Assembly: GCA_012521405.1 (NCBI GenBank)
Contig: JAAYMK010000124.1
Location: forward strand, 1-64,000
Source of the DNA: Bacillota bacterium
GTDB taxonomy: Bacteria; Bacillota; Dethiobacteria; Dethiobacterales; Dethiobacteraceae
DNA: 64,000 nucleotides
Direction: 5' to 3'
In this document: positions 10,624 to 19,068 of the stretch, in pieces
Layout of the letters: each line of letters opens with the position of its first letter
How positions within the stretch are numbered: position 1 is the stretch's first letter
Notes under the pieces: model-generated
Told to the model about the DNA's origin: nothing
What the model saw: the letters and a program-made list of their open reading frames with translations, nothing else
The model's database searches: none
Translations under genes and position numbers: made by a program

Positions 10624-12206
10624 CTTGCACCTCCACTGACACAGGCGGAATGACAAGCCGAGTGGCAAGCGGAATGGCACGCGGAGTGACAGGCGGAGTG
10701 GCAGGCCGAATGGCAGGCATCATGGCAGGCGGAATGACAGACAAATACTCCCGGTCCTGAATTGAAAATAGAATCTAATGATCGTTTTTCAGGTTTGACA
10801 GGAAAAGTTTTTTCATACCTGTTGATGTGCTTTCTATACCTGAGGCCGCTGGTGTAAAAATACCAGTAAGGCCAGTAGCCGGTAAAAAAAATAGTTCTGT
10901 CTTTGTCCCGCACTGCGGGGAGCTCCTTTTCTTCTGCTTTGACCGCCGAGGCAATTTGCTCCTGGTAATACTGGCGTGTAGCCTCCAAATCACAATCCCA
11001 GGTTTTCTTTTTTACATTCTCCATAATTTTTTGCAAAATTGCTTCCAATTCTTTTTCCTGAAAACGACCGTCCGCGGCGGCAGCGTACATCATTTTTTCA
11101 TACTCATTAAGCTCAGGGGATTGGGAAAAGAGATTATCCTTAATGACACGGCGCACCCGGAGGGGATTTCGGGAAACTTCCTCAAGATATCCCTTCTCAA
11201 TGAGCTTGGCAAGGATGGCAGCAAGAATACTTTGATAGGGTACCCCCAAAAACATGGCTGCTTCAATGCTGTCTAAATCTTTGGCAATGGTGCCGTCCTT
11301 GCGGAAGGAGGCAATTTCAAGCTTTGGCGGCTCCCAATCGGTTCTGGCCCACTGTACTTCCTCCAGGGAAGCTTTGGCCTGCACATGGGAGCGATGCTTT
11401 TTCCCCACCACCCAAAAGGTAACCAGGAAAAGCCCCCGCAGTGCCAGCACCAGACCTGTTCTACTGCTTGCAGGCAGCAAAGGAGTACCACCCTGGCCGG
11501 AAGGCTCCTGCCCCCGGCTTTCCGGCACTCGGGGCAGCGGTACTTCCTTGACGCCGTTACTGCCCCCTTCAGGTAATGTAAAAACATCTGCGTCAATATA
11601 TTGCTGAATCCGGAATTGATAATATGCTCCGGGTGTTGCCTTATGTAACAGCACCTGCGCCCAAAAAACATCATTCACTTTATTTGCGCGGTAATCAAGA
11701 AGATATTCTTCATTCATCCACGGTTCCGTGGCAAAACCCTGCTCCAGCAAACTTGCCTCTATTTCCTCCCTGCCATCCTGCTTTGACACCTCAAGGGGAT
11801 AGGTCACGGTAACGGTATAATACTCCATCTGCTCATCCCACTGGGTGGGAGACCAGTTAAAAACAACCAAAGGGCTGCCGTCGGCGGCTGTTGTTTTTGC
11901 CAAATACCCTGCCGCGTACATGTCAGCGGCAAAACGGAATTTATATGTTAAATGCTCCCCGCCTAAGCGTTTTTCCCCAGCGTGAATGAGATCATAATTG
12001 CCGCCGCCCAGATTTACAATCTCTAGCTCATAAGCAGTATTATCATCTGTTATGACCCAGGCATGCTCTTGGTCAAAGACAGGATTTAGCCTGTCAAAAC
12101 CTGACATGGTAAAGGCCAGCATGGTCTGCCCGGGCACCAGGTTGTAGCGCACGGTATAAGTAATTATGGCTTTACCGTCCGCCAGTAAAAGCACATCCGT
12201 CCACAA
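10620..12206 (-). CDS. DUF2207-like membrane protein ending in eight Cys-His-Ser-Ala repeats (putative radical SAM substrate)
   Basis: The open frame gives 528 residues starting at a TTG. The first 240 residues look like an extracytoplasmic beta-rich domain, residues about 250-268 form one membrane helix (LVLALRGLFLVTFWVV), and the rest is predicted cytosolic, ending in the repeat tail at 10641-10739. The layout resembles DUF2207 or TIGR04222 proteins, which carry low-complexity C-termini; that kinship is tentative. The frame lacks its signal peptide, which is encoded immediately upstream one base out of frame (12172-12294). It overlaps the radical SAM gene by ATGA. I infer that the tail, facing the cytosol, is the modification target. 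Confidence 0.75.
   Translation of the reverse strand: MWTDVLLLADGKAIITYTVRYNLVPGQTMLAFTMSGFDRLNPVFDQEHAWVITDDNTAYELEIVNLGGGNYDLIHAGEKRLGGEHLTYKFRFAADMYAAGYLAKTTAADGSPLVVFNWSPTQWDEQMEYYTVTVTYPLEVSKQDGREEIEASLLEQGFATEPWMNEEYLLDYRANKVNDVFWAQVLLHKATPGAYYQFRIQQYIDADVFTLPEGGSNGVKEVPLPRVPESRGQEPSGQGGTPLLPASSRTGLVLALRGLFLVTFWVVGKKHRSHVQAKASLEEVQWARTDWEPPKLEIASFRKDGTIAKDLDSIEAAMFLGVPYQSILAAILAKLIEKGYLEEVSRNPLRVRRVIKDNLFSQSPELNEYEKMMYAAAADGRFQEKELEAILQKIMENVKKKTWDCDLEATRQYYQEQIASAVKAEEKELPAVRDKDRTIFFTGYWPYWYFYTSGLRYRKHINRYEKTFPVKPEKRSLDSIFNSGPGVFVCHSACHDACHSACHSACHSACHSACHSACHSACVSGGAR
10641..10739 (-). repeat. tandem Cys-His-Ser-Ala coding repeat (8 units plus a ninth Cys)
   Basis: Eight 12-base units encode C-H-S-A (the second unit reads C-H-D-A), followed by a final Cys, giving nine cysteines spaced exactly four residues apart. 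Synonymous positions differ between units: TGT/TGC, CAT/CAC, TCC/TCG and GCC/GCG/GCT all occur. The peptide therefore appears to be under selection rather than a fresh slippage product. The spacing resembles CXXX-type repeat peptides that are modified by radical SAM enzymes. Confidence 0.9.
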
Positions 12207-12294
12207 AACCTAAATGCGCCACGGCGGCCTGCCCGGAACTAACAGGCAAAACCAACAGTAAGCAAATAAGGCAGCCGATAAAGATTTTTTTCAT
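12172..12294 (-). pseudogene. out-of-frame signal-peptide segment of the repeat protein
   Basis: From the ATG at 12294 this 40-codon frame encodes a classical signal peptide: MKKIF, hydrophobic core CLLLVLPV, then SSGQAA before a likely cleavage site. It then runs out of register with the following gene. Removing one T from the TTTT run at 12208-12205 fuses it directly to the downstream frame at Trp-Thr-Asp. The start overlaps the uracil-DNA glycosylase stop (ATGATGA context) and has GGTGGAG upstream. It is either a genuine frameshift or a homopolymer error in the assembly. Confidence 0.7.
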
Positions 12295-12869
12295 CATCTC
12301 TCCACCCGTTTCAGCGTATTTACCATCTCCACTACGCGACGGAAATCCTCAATCATCACATCTGCTCTCACCGTTCCCCGCAGCACTGCAGCCGGGTGAT
12401 AGGTAGGATAAAGCTTATACCCCGGCCCATCGAACCAGTGTCCGTGCACGTCCACAAGACGGGCTTTTTTGTCCAGCAAATTCTGAATGGCCACCAACCC
12501 CATGCACACCACCACCTGCGGCTTAATAATCGCCAACTGCTGCTGCAAAATGGAACGGCAGGCGGTAAGTTCTTTTTTATAGGGATTGCGGTTTTTGGGC
12601 GGGCGGCATTTACATGATCCGGTTATATAGACATCCTGCCGGTTAATGCCGGCTTGAGTCAACATTTCCGTTAGCAGCTCCCCCGCCCGGCCCACAAAGG
12701 GTCGACCGGTCTCATCTTCCTTGGCACCGGGAGCTTCTCCCAGTAAAAAAATCTCGGCATCTGCTTTACCTTCACCAAAAACCAGGTTTTTTCTGGTGGC
12801 TCCCAGCTCACAATTTTGGCAGGTTAAACTTTGTGTATACAATGCTTGTAGCTTCGCCTTTGCTGACAT
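12294..12869 (-). CDS. udg: family-4 uracil-DNA glycosylase
   Basis: A 191-residue [4Fe-4S] uracil-DNA glycosylase that removes uracil arising from cytosine deamination. Features are the cluster cysteines CQNC near the N-terminus and CKC/CRS further on, the active-site GEAPG motif, RPFVGRAGELL, and the HPAAVLRG motif near the C-terminus. The length is typical for the family. It lies 42 bases after dnaE and its stop overlaps the ATG of the repeat-protein gene, so it probably shares the LexA-box promoter at 16027-16076. Confidence 0.93.
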   Translation of the reverse strand: MSAKAKLQALYTQSLTCQNCELGATRKNLVFGEGKADAEIFLLGEAPGAKEDETGRPFVGRAGELLTEMLTQAGINRQDVYITGSCKCRPPKNRNPYKKELTACRSILQQQLAIIKPQVVVCMGLVAIQNLLDKKARLVDVHGHWFDGPGYKLYPTYHPAAVLRGTVRADVMIEDFRRVVEMVNTLKRVER

Positions 12870-12911
12870 AATCTTGGTCCCTTCATTATAGTCTATGTAA
12901 TCTATGCTTTT

Positions 12912-15900
12912 TCATTTCGACGGGGCTACTTTCTTTTCCTTTTTCACCGGCAGCATTGCCAGGGGCAGCACTTCTTCCACCAGGAGGGAATCGCCGTCTG
13001 CAGTGGTTTTACCGGTTAAAAGCAGCATCTTTTCCTTTAAGAAGGGCAAAAAACGCTTATAAACGGCAGGATAAATCACTGCTTCGGCAAAACCGCTTTG
13101 GTCTGACAAAAAAAGCGTCAGCATGACGCCGTCTCCTTTTTTAAGACGACGGCGCACTCGGGCCAAAACCATTGCCGCCACCGTCACCGTCCGCTTTGCC
13201 GGCAAGTACGGAAGTTGTGCCAGCGGCGTTAAATCACAGGCTGCAGCATTATGACTAAGATAATTTTCCAGCGGATGACAACAAAGAGTCACCCCCAACA
13301 CATTCGCTTCCGCCTCGGCTTTTTCCGTCACCGTATAAGGGGGCAGTTTTGGTACCGGTATCTGGTCGTCCCATAAACTTAATTGTCCCGGGTAACGGGC
13401 CGTTCCTTTTAATATATGATCCAGCATGGCCAATGCCTGCCGGCGATTTAAGCCCAAGCCGTCAAAGGCACCCACTTTAATTAAGTTGACCAGAGCACTG
13501 CGGCGCAGTGTATTGCGTCCCAGACGCCGGCAAAAATCTCGCAGCGATATAAAGGGGCCGTTTTTTCGTGCCGCTAAAATGGCGGCCACACCACGTGTAC
13601 CCAAATCGCGAACTAAAGACAGCGCCGCCCGCACTCCCTTTTCTTCCGGCAGGAAAAGTACGCCGCTATGGTTAACATGAGGGGGAAGTACCGGAATTCC
13701 TTTTAATCTGGCCTCGTGCACATAAACAACCGGCCCGTAGTAACCAAAGCCGGTGGAAAGCAAAGCCGCATAAAATTCCACCGGGTAATGTGCTTTCAAA
13801 TATGCCGTCCAGTACGAAATCAGGGCATAAGCTGCCGCATGGGACTTGTTAAAACTATAACCGGTAAAATGGTATAAATGGTCAAAAATTTCTCCCGCTT
13901 CCTGCCGGGTCAGCCCCCTGGCCTGCGCACCATGGAGAAATTTCCGGCGGTGGAAGTCAAGCTGCGCCCGCTTGGCCAGATCACGCCGAAAACAATCCGC
14001 CTCTCCCGGCGTATAACCTCCCACCTCACAAGCAATCCGCATTACTTGCTCCTGGTACAAAATTACCCCATAAGTATCTGCTAAAATCGGAGCCAGGATG
14101 GGATGTATGTGTACTGTTTCTTCTTTGCCGCGGAGTCTGGCCACAAAAGTTTCCACCACGCCGCTTTCCCAGGGACCGGGCCGGTAAAGGGCAAGCAAAC
14201 GCATTAAATCTTCCAGGCAGCGCGGTGCCAAAAGGCGCAGCACCCGGCGCATACCGGTGCTTTCCAGCTGAAAACAACCCAAACTCTCGCCTCGCCGCAA
14301 CATGGCGAAAGTTTTCTTGTCGTTGAGAGGAATTTCTTCCACGCCGGGGGCAGCCCCAAATCTATCCTCCACAAAAGCCAGTGTGTCGTGGATAATGGTC
14401 AGATTGCGGGAGCCTAAAAGATCTATTTTTAAAAAGCCCATGGCTTCCACATCGTCTTTATCCCACTGGGTCAGAATTTCTCCCGATAGCCCCCGGCATA
14501 ACGGCACATTGCCGTGCAGCTCCTTTTCACCGATAATAATGCCGCTGGCATGGGTGGAAAGATGACGACACAATCCTTCAAGCTGCCGCGCCGCCACCAG
14601 GACCTCCTTGACTGCCCGCTCCCGGAAGGTTTTTTGTTGAAACTCCGGAAATTGCTGCACCGCTGCGGCAATACCGCCCTGTCCTGTGTAATGCGGCAGG
14701 GCCTCCGCCAACTCCGCAATGCGCTGTTGTGTAAGGTCAAGCACCTTTCCTACTTCCCGTACAGCCGCCCGTGCTCCCAATGTACTGAAAGCACATACTT
14801 GCGCTACCCGGTCTTCTCCATAACGGGAGCGTAAATAATCCAGCAGTTCCTGACGGCGCCGTTGGCATACATCCAAATCAATATCCGGAAATTCGGCCCG
14901 GTCCTCACTTAAAAAACGCTCAAAATACAGTCCGTGTGCAAGCGGGTCAACCTGGGTAATGCCTAAAAGGTAAGCCACTAAACTGCCTCCCGCTGATCCG
15001 CGCCCCGGACCCACGGGAATACCTGCCCTCCGCGCATAGCAAACTAAATCATGTACAACTAAAAAGTAGGAAGCCAATCCTTTAGGCAAAATTACGGCCA
15101 GTTCTTTTTCCAGGCGTTCCCGGGCGTCTTGCCTAGAGTCCAATCCTTTTTTGCGCAAACCTTCCCGGCAAAGACGTATTAGCACCGCCCCGGGCTCTTC
15201 CCCCTCCGGCAGGGCCACATGAGGTAAATGCATCTCCTCCCGCTCCAAAAGAAAAGTACAGCTTTCAGCAATTTTCAATGTATTCTCACATGCTTCCGGA
15301 TATGTCGCCCAGTAGCGGCGCATCTTTTCCGGAGAAACTAAATAATAAAAAGCATCCGGTAAAAATAATTTTTCCGCCCCGGCCAAAGGCTTACCCGTCC
15401 GTATACAGTTAACCAGGCGGTAAATTAAATCATCTCCTGGCAAAACATAATGGACATTGTGGGTGGCAACTAGGGGGATACCTAAACAGTCCGCCAGCTG
15501 TGCCAGCCGGCGGTTTAAACTCTCTGTGGCCGCACCGCCCATTTCTAAAGCGAGATAAAGCTTTTCACATTGGGGTCGTAAAACGGTGAGTACATTTTGT
15601 ACCAAAGGGAGGTAGGCCAAAGCAGCGAAAGCCGGTCTGGCGGTTTGAGTATGCAAAATCACCGTCAGCCCCTCACAGTGCCTGGTGATTTCCCCTATAT
15701 CCAAAGTATTTTCCCTTTTTTGCAATTGGCATAAATTCACTAAACGTACAAGATTGCGCCAACCTTTTTGGTTGCGCACCAAAAGCACCACCGGCAGGCC
15801 GCTAACCGTTACTTCCGCCCCCAAGAGCGGTTTAAGGCCGTATTTTTTTGCCAGGGCCGTAAAACGGACGGCACCGTGCAGCACGCCGTAATCAGTTAAT

Positions 15901-16010
15901 GCTACGGCGGGCATACCAAGTTTTTTCGCCTGTAAAACTAAATTTTCCAGGCGGCAGGCGCCGCGCAAAAAACTATATTCACTATGGACCCGCAGATGCA
16001 CAAAAGACAT
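12912..16010 (-). CDS. dnaE: short DNA polymerase III alpha subunit, DnaE2/ImuC-like
   Basis: A 1032-residue C-family polymerase. The PHP domain is N-terminal (HLRVHSEYSFL), followed by the palm with PGRGSAGGSLVAYLLG and the catalytic FPDIDLDV aspartates, then the fingers and an OB domain (VAAMVLARVRRRL). It is shorter than replicative DnaE (about 1115-1160 residues) and close to error-prone DnaE2/ImuC. The first histidine of the PHP HxH pair is Arg, as in the E. coli enzyme, so PHP nuclease activity is unlikely. The ATG at 16010 lies about 30 bases after the inferred transcription start; an ATG at 16067 would be upstream of the promoter. The LexA box supports a damage-response role. Confidence 0.88.
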   Translation of the reverse strand: MSFVHLRVHSEYSFLRGACRLENLVLQAKKLGMPAVALTDYGVLHGAVRFTALAKKYGLKPLLGAEVTVSGLPVVLLVRNQKGWRNLVRLVNLCQLQKRENTLDIGEITRHCEGLTVILHTQTARPAFAALAYLPLVQNVLTVLRPQCEKLYLALEMGGAATESLNRRLAQLADCLGIPLVATHNVHYVLPGDDLIYRLVNCIRTGKPLAGAEKLFLPDAFYYLVSPEKMRRYWATYPEACENTLKIAESCTFLLEREEMHLPHVALPEGEEPGAVLIRLCREGLRKKGLDSRQDARERLEKELAVILPKGLASYFLVVHDLVCYARRAGIPVGPGRGSAGGSLVAYLLGITQVDPLAHGLYFERFLSEDRAEFPDIDLDVCQRRRQELLDYLRSRYGEDRVAQVCAFSTLGARAAVREVGKVLDLTQQRIAELAEALPHYTGQGGIAAAVQQFPEFQQKTFRERAVKEVLVAARQLEGLCRHLSTHASGIIIGEKELHGNVPLCRGLSGEILTQWDKDDVEAMGFLKIDLLGSRNLTIIHDTLAFVEDRFGAAPGVEEIPLNDKKTFAMLRRGESLGCFQLESTGMRRVLRLLAPRCLEDLMRLLALYRPGPWESGVVETFVARLRGKEETVHIHPILAPILADTYGVILYQEQVMRIACEVGGYTPGEADCFRRDLAKRAQLDFHRRKFLHGAQARGLTRQEAGEIFDHLYHFTGYSFNKSHAAAYALISYWTAYLKAHYPVEFYAALLSTGFGYYGPVVYVHEARLKGIPVLPPHVNHSGVLFLPEEKGVRAALSLVRDLGTRGVAAILAARKNGPFISLRDFCRRLGRNTLRRSALVNLIKVGAFDGLGLNRRQALAMLDHILKGTARYPGQLSLWDDQIPVPKLPPYTVTEKAEAEANVLGVTLCCHPLENYLSHNAAACDLTPLAQLPYLPAKRTVTVAAMVLARVRRRLKKGDGVMLTLFLSDQSGFAEAVIYPAVYKRFLPFLKEKMLLLTGKTTADGDSLLVEEVLPLAMLPVKKEKKVAPSK

Positions 16011-16026
16011 CCAACCGCCCCCAACA

Positions 16027-16040
16027 CAAACATATGTTCG
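16027..16040 (-). promoter_or_regulatory. LexA (SOS) box
   Basis: On the minus strand the sequence is CGAACATATGTTTG, one base from the Gram-positive consensus CGAACATATGTTCG. It starts about 8 bases downstream of the -10 element, over the expected transcription start, a position where LexA would block transcription. Confidence 0.75.
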
Positions 16041-16047
16041 CATTGTT

Positions 16048-16076
16048 ATTATACGCGGTAAAGCCATCTTTTACAA
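16048..16076 (-). promoter_or_regulatory. promoter of the dnaE-udg-repeat protein operon
   Basis: TTGTAA (16076-16071), a 17-base spacer and a perfect TATAAT (16053-16048). Confidence 0.78.
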
Positions 16077-16082
16077 CCGGAT

Positions 16083-16119
16083 AAAAAAAACAAGTTCCCG
16101 GTGCCTACCAACCGGGAAC
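16083..16119 (-). terminator. terminator of the cobO-MBL transcript
   Basis: A perfect 9-bp stem (16094-16102/16111-16119) is followed on the minus strand by TTG and eight T residues, 13 bases after the stop at 16132. Confidence 0.85.
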
Positions 16120-16131
16120 CTGCGAAAAATT

Positions 16132-17016
16132 TCACATTCTTTCCCATAGCATTCTGCCATCCTTGACGTAGTGCATAATTTTTTGCTCCTTATAAAGATG
16201 TGTCAGACAAGCGCTAATGGTGCCGTAATCAAGGAAGTAATGTAAAATATTTTGCTTTCTCGCCCGTACTGCCATATAAGCGGCCACAATTTCCTCGCGA
16301 CTGCAAGGTTTTTTTCCCAGTGTGTCCAGGATCAAAGCGAAAGTATTTTCTATGGCCGCAAGATTTTTTTCTATTTCCGCAGTGGGCTTACAACTAAGTT
16401 GGCTGTGACTGGGAACATAGTAAGCATAGTTACTTTCCTTGAGGCGGTTTAATGTTTCCAGGGCTAAAGTGACATCAGCTGTAAAAGGCATACCGTAGCC
16501 GTCAATTGTGTGCCCGCTTATATAGGCATCACCACAAAAACATACACCGTCTGCGGTCACAACGCCAACCTGCCCCAGGCTATGGCCCGGCAAAGCTATG
16601 ATTTCCAAGGCAATACCGGCGATGGTGCATTTCCCCGGCGTTAAAAGGAAATCTACCGCTGAAGCTTCCGTCGTCAACACAGGATTGTGCAGTTCTTTCA
16701 CGGGAGCCGCGGAAAATAAAAACATAGGGCCAAAAACCGGGTTTTCCATCATGGCTTTTTCTATCGCCGTGGCGTAAATATGTGCACCTTTAAAGGCGCC
16801 GTTGCCCCCGAAATGGTCAGCATGACCGTGTGTATTAATAATGGCCTCCACCTTAAGCCCCGCTGCTTTTAAGCTCCTTTGGATCTGCTTTCCGTACTGG
16901 CGGTCTCTGCCTGTATCGATGAGGACGCATTTGTTGCCGTTGACCACAACACCAATATTTGTTGCTCCGGGAATATAATATGTGTTGCCGAAAATATGCT
17001 CTAATGCTACCGCCAT
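16132..17016 (-). CDS. metallo-beta-lactamase-fold hydrolase
   Basis: A 294-residue MBL-fold protein with THGHADHFGG, which provides the first zinc ligands, a later GHSLGQVG histidine, CFCGDAY (bridging Asp) and SHSQL. The C-terminal about 70 residues resemble the helical wing found in glyoxalase-II-like and related hydrolases. No substrate can be assigned. It follows cobO by 35 bases in the same transcript and has its own terminator, so the two share the promoter at 17642-17670. Confidence 0.85.
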   Translation of the reverse strand: MAVALEHIFGNTYYIPGATNIGVVVNGNKCVLIDTGRDRQYGKQIQRSLKAAGLKVEAIINTHGHADHFGGNGAFKGAHIYATAIEKAMMENPVFGPMFLFSAAPVKELHNPVLTTEASAVDFLLTPGKCTIAGIALEIIALPGHSLGQVGVVTADGVCFCGDAYISGHTIDGYGMPFTADVTLALETLNRLKESNYAYYVPSHSQLSCKPTAEIEKNLAAIENTFALILDTLGKKPCSREEIVAAYMAVRARKQNILHYFLDYGTISACLTHLYKEQKIMHYVKDGRMLWERM

Positions 17017-17051
17017 GATTATCCTCCCTTATATTCGCCAGCAAACAAGCG

Positions 17052-17582
17052 TTAATATTCCACACCGGGCTGTGCGGCGATGCCGGAGTGGAAATGGTGT
17101 TTTATTTCCCTTACTTCACTGACAAGATCAGCTGCTTCCATCACTGCTTCAGCGGCATAGCGTCCGGTCAGCACCACCGTCACATGCGGCGGGCGTTTTT
17201 TCAGCATATCTAAAATATCTTCAACTTTAATGAGCTTGTTATAGGCAGCAAAATTAATTTCATCAAAAATCACCAAATCATATTCGCCGGACAGCACCGC
17301 TTCTTTGCCGAGGGCAAAAACATTAGCAGCATCGTCAAAATCTTCCTGCTCAAAATCACCTTTTTTCCGGAAACGGCTGCGCTTGGATTGGACCACCGTC
17401 ATAGTGGGCAAAAATTTGCGGATGGCTTTAATTTCTCCATAAGTGGGATCGCTTTTGCGAAACTGAACCATGTAGATTTTCTCCCCATGCCCGCTGGCAC
17501 GCAAGGCTAACCCTAAAGCAGCCGTAGTTTTACCTTTACCGTTTCCTGTATATACCATCACAACGCCTCTTTTGGTACTCAT
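17052..17582 (-). CDS. cobO: cob(I)alamin adenosyltransferase, CobO/BtuR type
   Basis: A 176-residue enzyme that transfers the adenosyl group of ATP to reduced corrinoid, making coenzyme B12. The P-loop TGNGKGKTTAALG is at the N-terminus and the VIFDEIN acidic motif in the middle, with the family's KKRPPHVTVVLTGR strand-loop. The ATG at 17582 has GAGGTG 6 bases upstream; the GTG at 17591 would sit within that site. A strong promoter lies 60 bases upstream. It probably supports corrinoid enzymes encoded elsewhere. Confidence 0.94.
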   Translation of the reverse strand: MSTKRGVVMVYTGNGKGKTTAALGLALRASGHGEKIYMVQFRKSDPTYGEIKAIRKFLPTMTVVQSKRSRFRKKGDFEQEDFDDAANVFALGKEAVLSGEYDLVIFDEINFAAYNKLIKVEDILDMLKKRPPHVTVVLTGRYAAEAVMEAADLVSEVREIKHHFHSGIAAQPGVEY

Positions 17583-17641
17583 TTTTTGCACCTCTTTTAT
17601 GTTTACTGGGAACGTGTAATTAACATTAATTTGCTTTTTCT

Positions 17642-17670
17642 ATTATAACTTTACACCTCCGCTTTGCCAA
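17642..17670 (-). promoter_or_regulatory. promoter of cobO-MBL
   Basis: TTGGCA (17670-17665), a 17-base spacer and TATAAT (17647-17642). Confidence 0.78.
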
Positions 17671-17680
17671 GCTTTGACAA

Positions 17681-17706
17681 GAAAAGAGAACCTCAAAGAG
17701 GCTCTC
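17681..17706 (-). terminator. terminator of the MFS gene
   Basis: A 9-bp stem with one mismatch (17686-17694/17698-17706), a 3-base loop and TTTTC following on the minus strand. It lies just upstream of the cobO promoter. Confidence 0.6.
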
Positions 17707-17778
17707 CGGAAAATTTAGTTGCAATAACATTTTTCGCGCAGGTTTAACGCAGGTAATCTTTCTTGGCCACCACGCAAT

Positions 17779-18972
17779 TTATTCAACTTCAAGGGCTTTA
17801 ATCTCCGCTGCTTTAATCTCATAATCCTTATTGGTATAGAACCAGAAGCACAAGAAAGGAATAACAAGAAACAGCGCACAGGCCAGGAACATGGTGGCAT
17901 ACCCGGTATGATTGGCAATAAAGCCAAGAATAACAGAACCGCTGCCGACACCTATATCCAAAGCGGCAAAATAGGTGGAATTGGCTGCTCCCCTTCTTTC
18001 CGGGACAACCATGTTAAAAATCATAGCCTGCAGCGACGGCATCATGGAACCGTTACCCAAACCGATAATGAGCGCCGAGATATAGAAAAGCGGAGGACTT
18101 GTGCTTAATGACAGCAGCACAAAACCTAAAACCAACATGACAAAAGCAAAAAGTATCACCGGCCGCGGGCCATGCCGGTCTTGAATTTTTCCGGCAAACA
18201 TCCGGGTGATGACAACGCCCACAGAATTGAGGATAAAAAACCAACCGGCATTGGGTACACCCAATTCTTCACCAAATAAAATGGCAAAGGAAAGAATGCC
18301 CCCCATTAAAACATGCATTAACATGGTTAAGATGGCAACAGAGAGAATACGCTTTTCAAAACAACTCTCCCAAGAAAACTTTGCTTTTTTAATTGGCTGC
18401 GGGGGATATTTAACCAAAGCTGCCGAGAGAAAGGACAATACAAACAGTATACCTGTGACCGTAAAGATGCCATAATAATTTCCGGTATCAATGATGGCCA
18501 CACCCAGGTAAGGGGCAATAGCCATGGCAAAGGTTAGGGATAATGTAAAATAACCGACACCTTCCGCCCTTCTTGACGGGTGGACCAGGTCTGCAGCCAG
18601 GATGGGACCACCGGCCGATGCCACCCCAAAAGTAATACCGGTCAGTACACGAAAGACAACAAGCCAGAAAAAGGTGGCCACCGTTAAATGTCCAAAGGCC
18701 AAGAGGGCAAAAATTAGCAGGGAAAGCAAATAGGTGATTTTTCTGCCGATTTGGTCGTAAGAGTAGCCGGCGAAGGGCCGGATCAAGAGTGCAGCAAAGG
18801 AATAGACCGCCACTAAAGAGCCCACCTGCGAATCACTAGCATCTAAAACGTGCAAAGCAAAAAGCGGCAGTCCAGACATCAGCATTTGCCCGCCTACAGT
18901 CATAAAAAAGTTAGTTAAAAAGAGGAAAATATAATCTTTAGTCCATAATTTTTCTGCTACTTGTTTTTGCAC
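17779..18972 (-). CDS. MFS transporter
   Basis: A 397-residue major facilitator permease with twelve predicted membrane helices. The loop 2-3 signature reads GYSYDQIGRK and a matching repeat in the second half reads GKIQDRHGPRP. It most resembles drug or metabolite efflux proteins of the YfkF/YwoG kind, but the substrate is not predictable. I prefer the GTG at 18972 because GGAGGG lies 8 bases upstream; an in-frame ATG six codons earlier overlaps that site. It has its own promoter and terminator. Confidence 0.85.
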   Translation of the reverse strand: MQKQVAEKLWTKDYIFLFLTNFFMTVGGQMLMSGLPLFALHVLDASDSQVGSLVAVYSFAALLIRPFAGYSYDQIGRKITYLLSLLIFALLAFGHLTVATFFWLVVFRVLTGITFGVASAGGPILAADLVHPSRRAEGVGYFTLSLTFAMAIAPYLGVAIIDTGNYYGIFTVTGILFVLSFLSAALVKYPPQPIKKAKFSWESCFEKRILSVAILTMLMHVLMGGILSFAILFGEELGVPNAGWFFILNSVGVVITRMFAGKIQDRHGPRPVILFAFVMLVLGFVLLSLSTSPPLFYISALIIGLGNGSMMPSLQAMIFNMVVPERRGAANSTYFAALDIGVGSGSVILGFIANHTGYATMFLACALFLVIPFLCFWFYTNKDYEIKAAEIKALEVE

Positions 18973-19068
18973 ATAAGGTCCCTCCTGCATTTCCCAAGAT
19001 GTGGTAAGATGCTTGCGACAATGTTGCGGCTCTTGTTTGCCTCAAAAGTATGAAAACAAATTATCATA

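Noticed and set aside
10641-10739. CRISPR-like or satellite repeat
   Set aside because: The 12-base units have no spacers, lie in frame inside a gene and encode a constant peptide.
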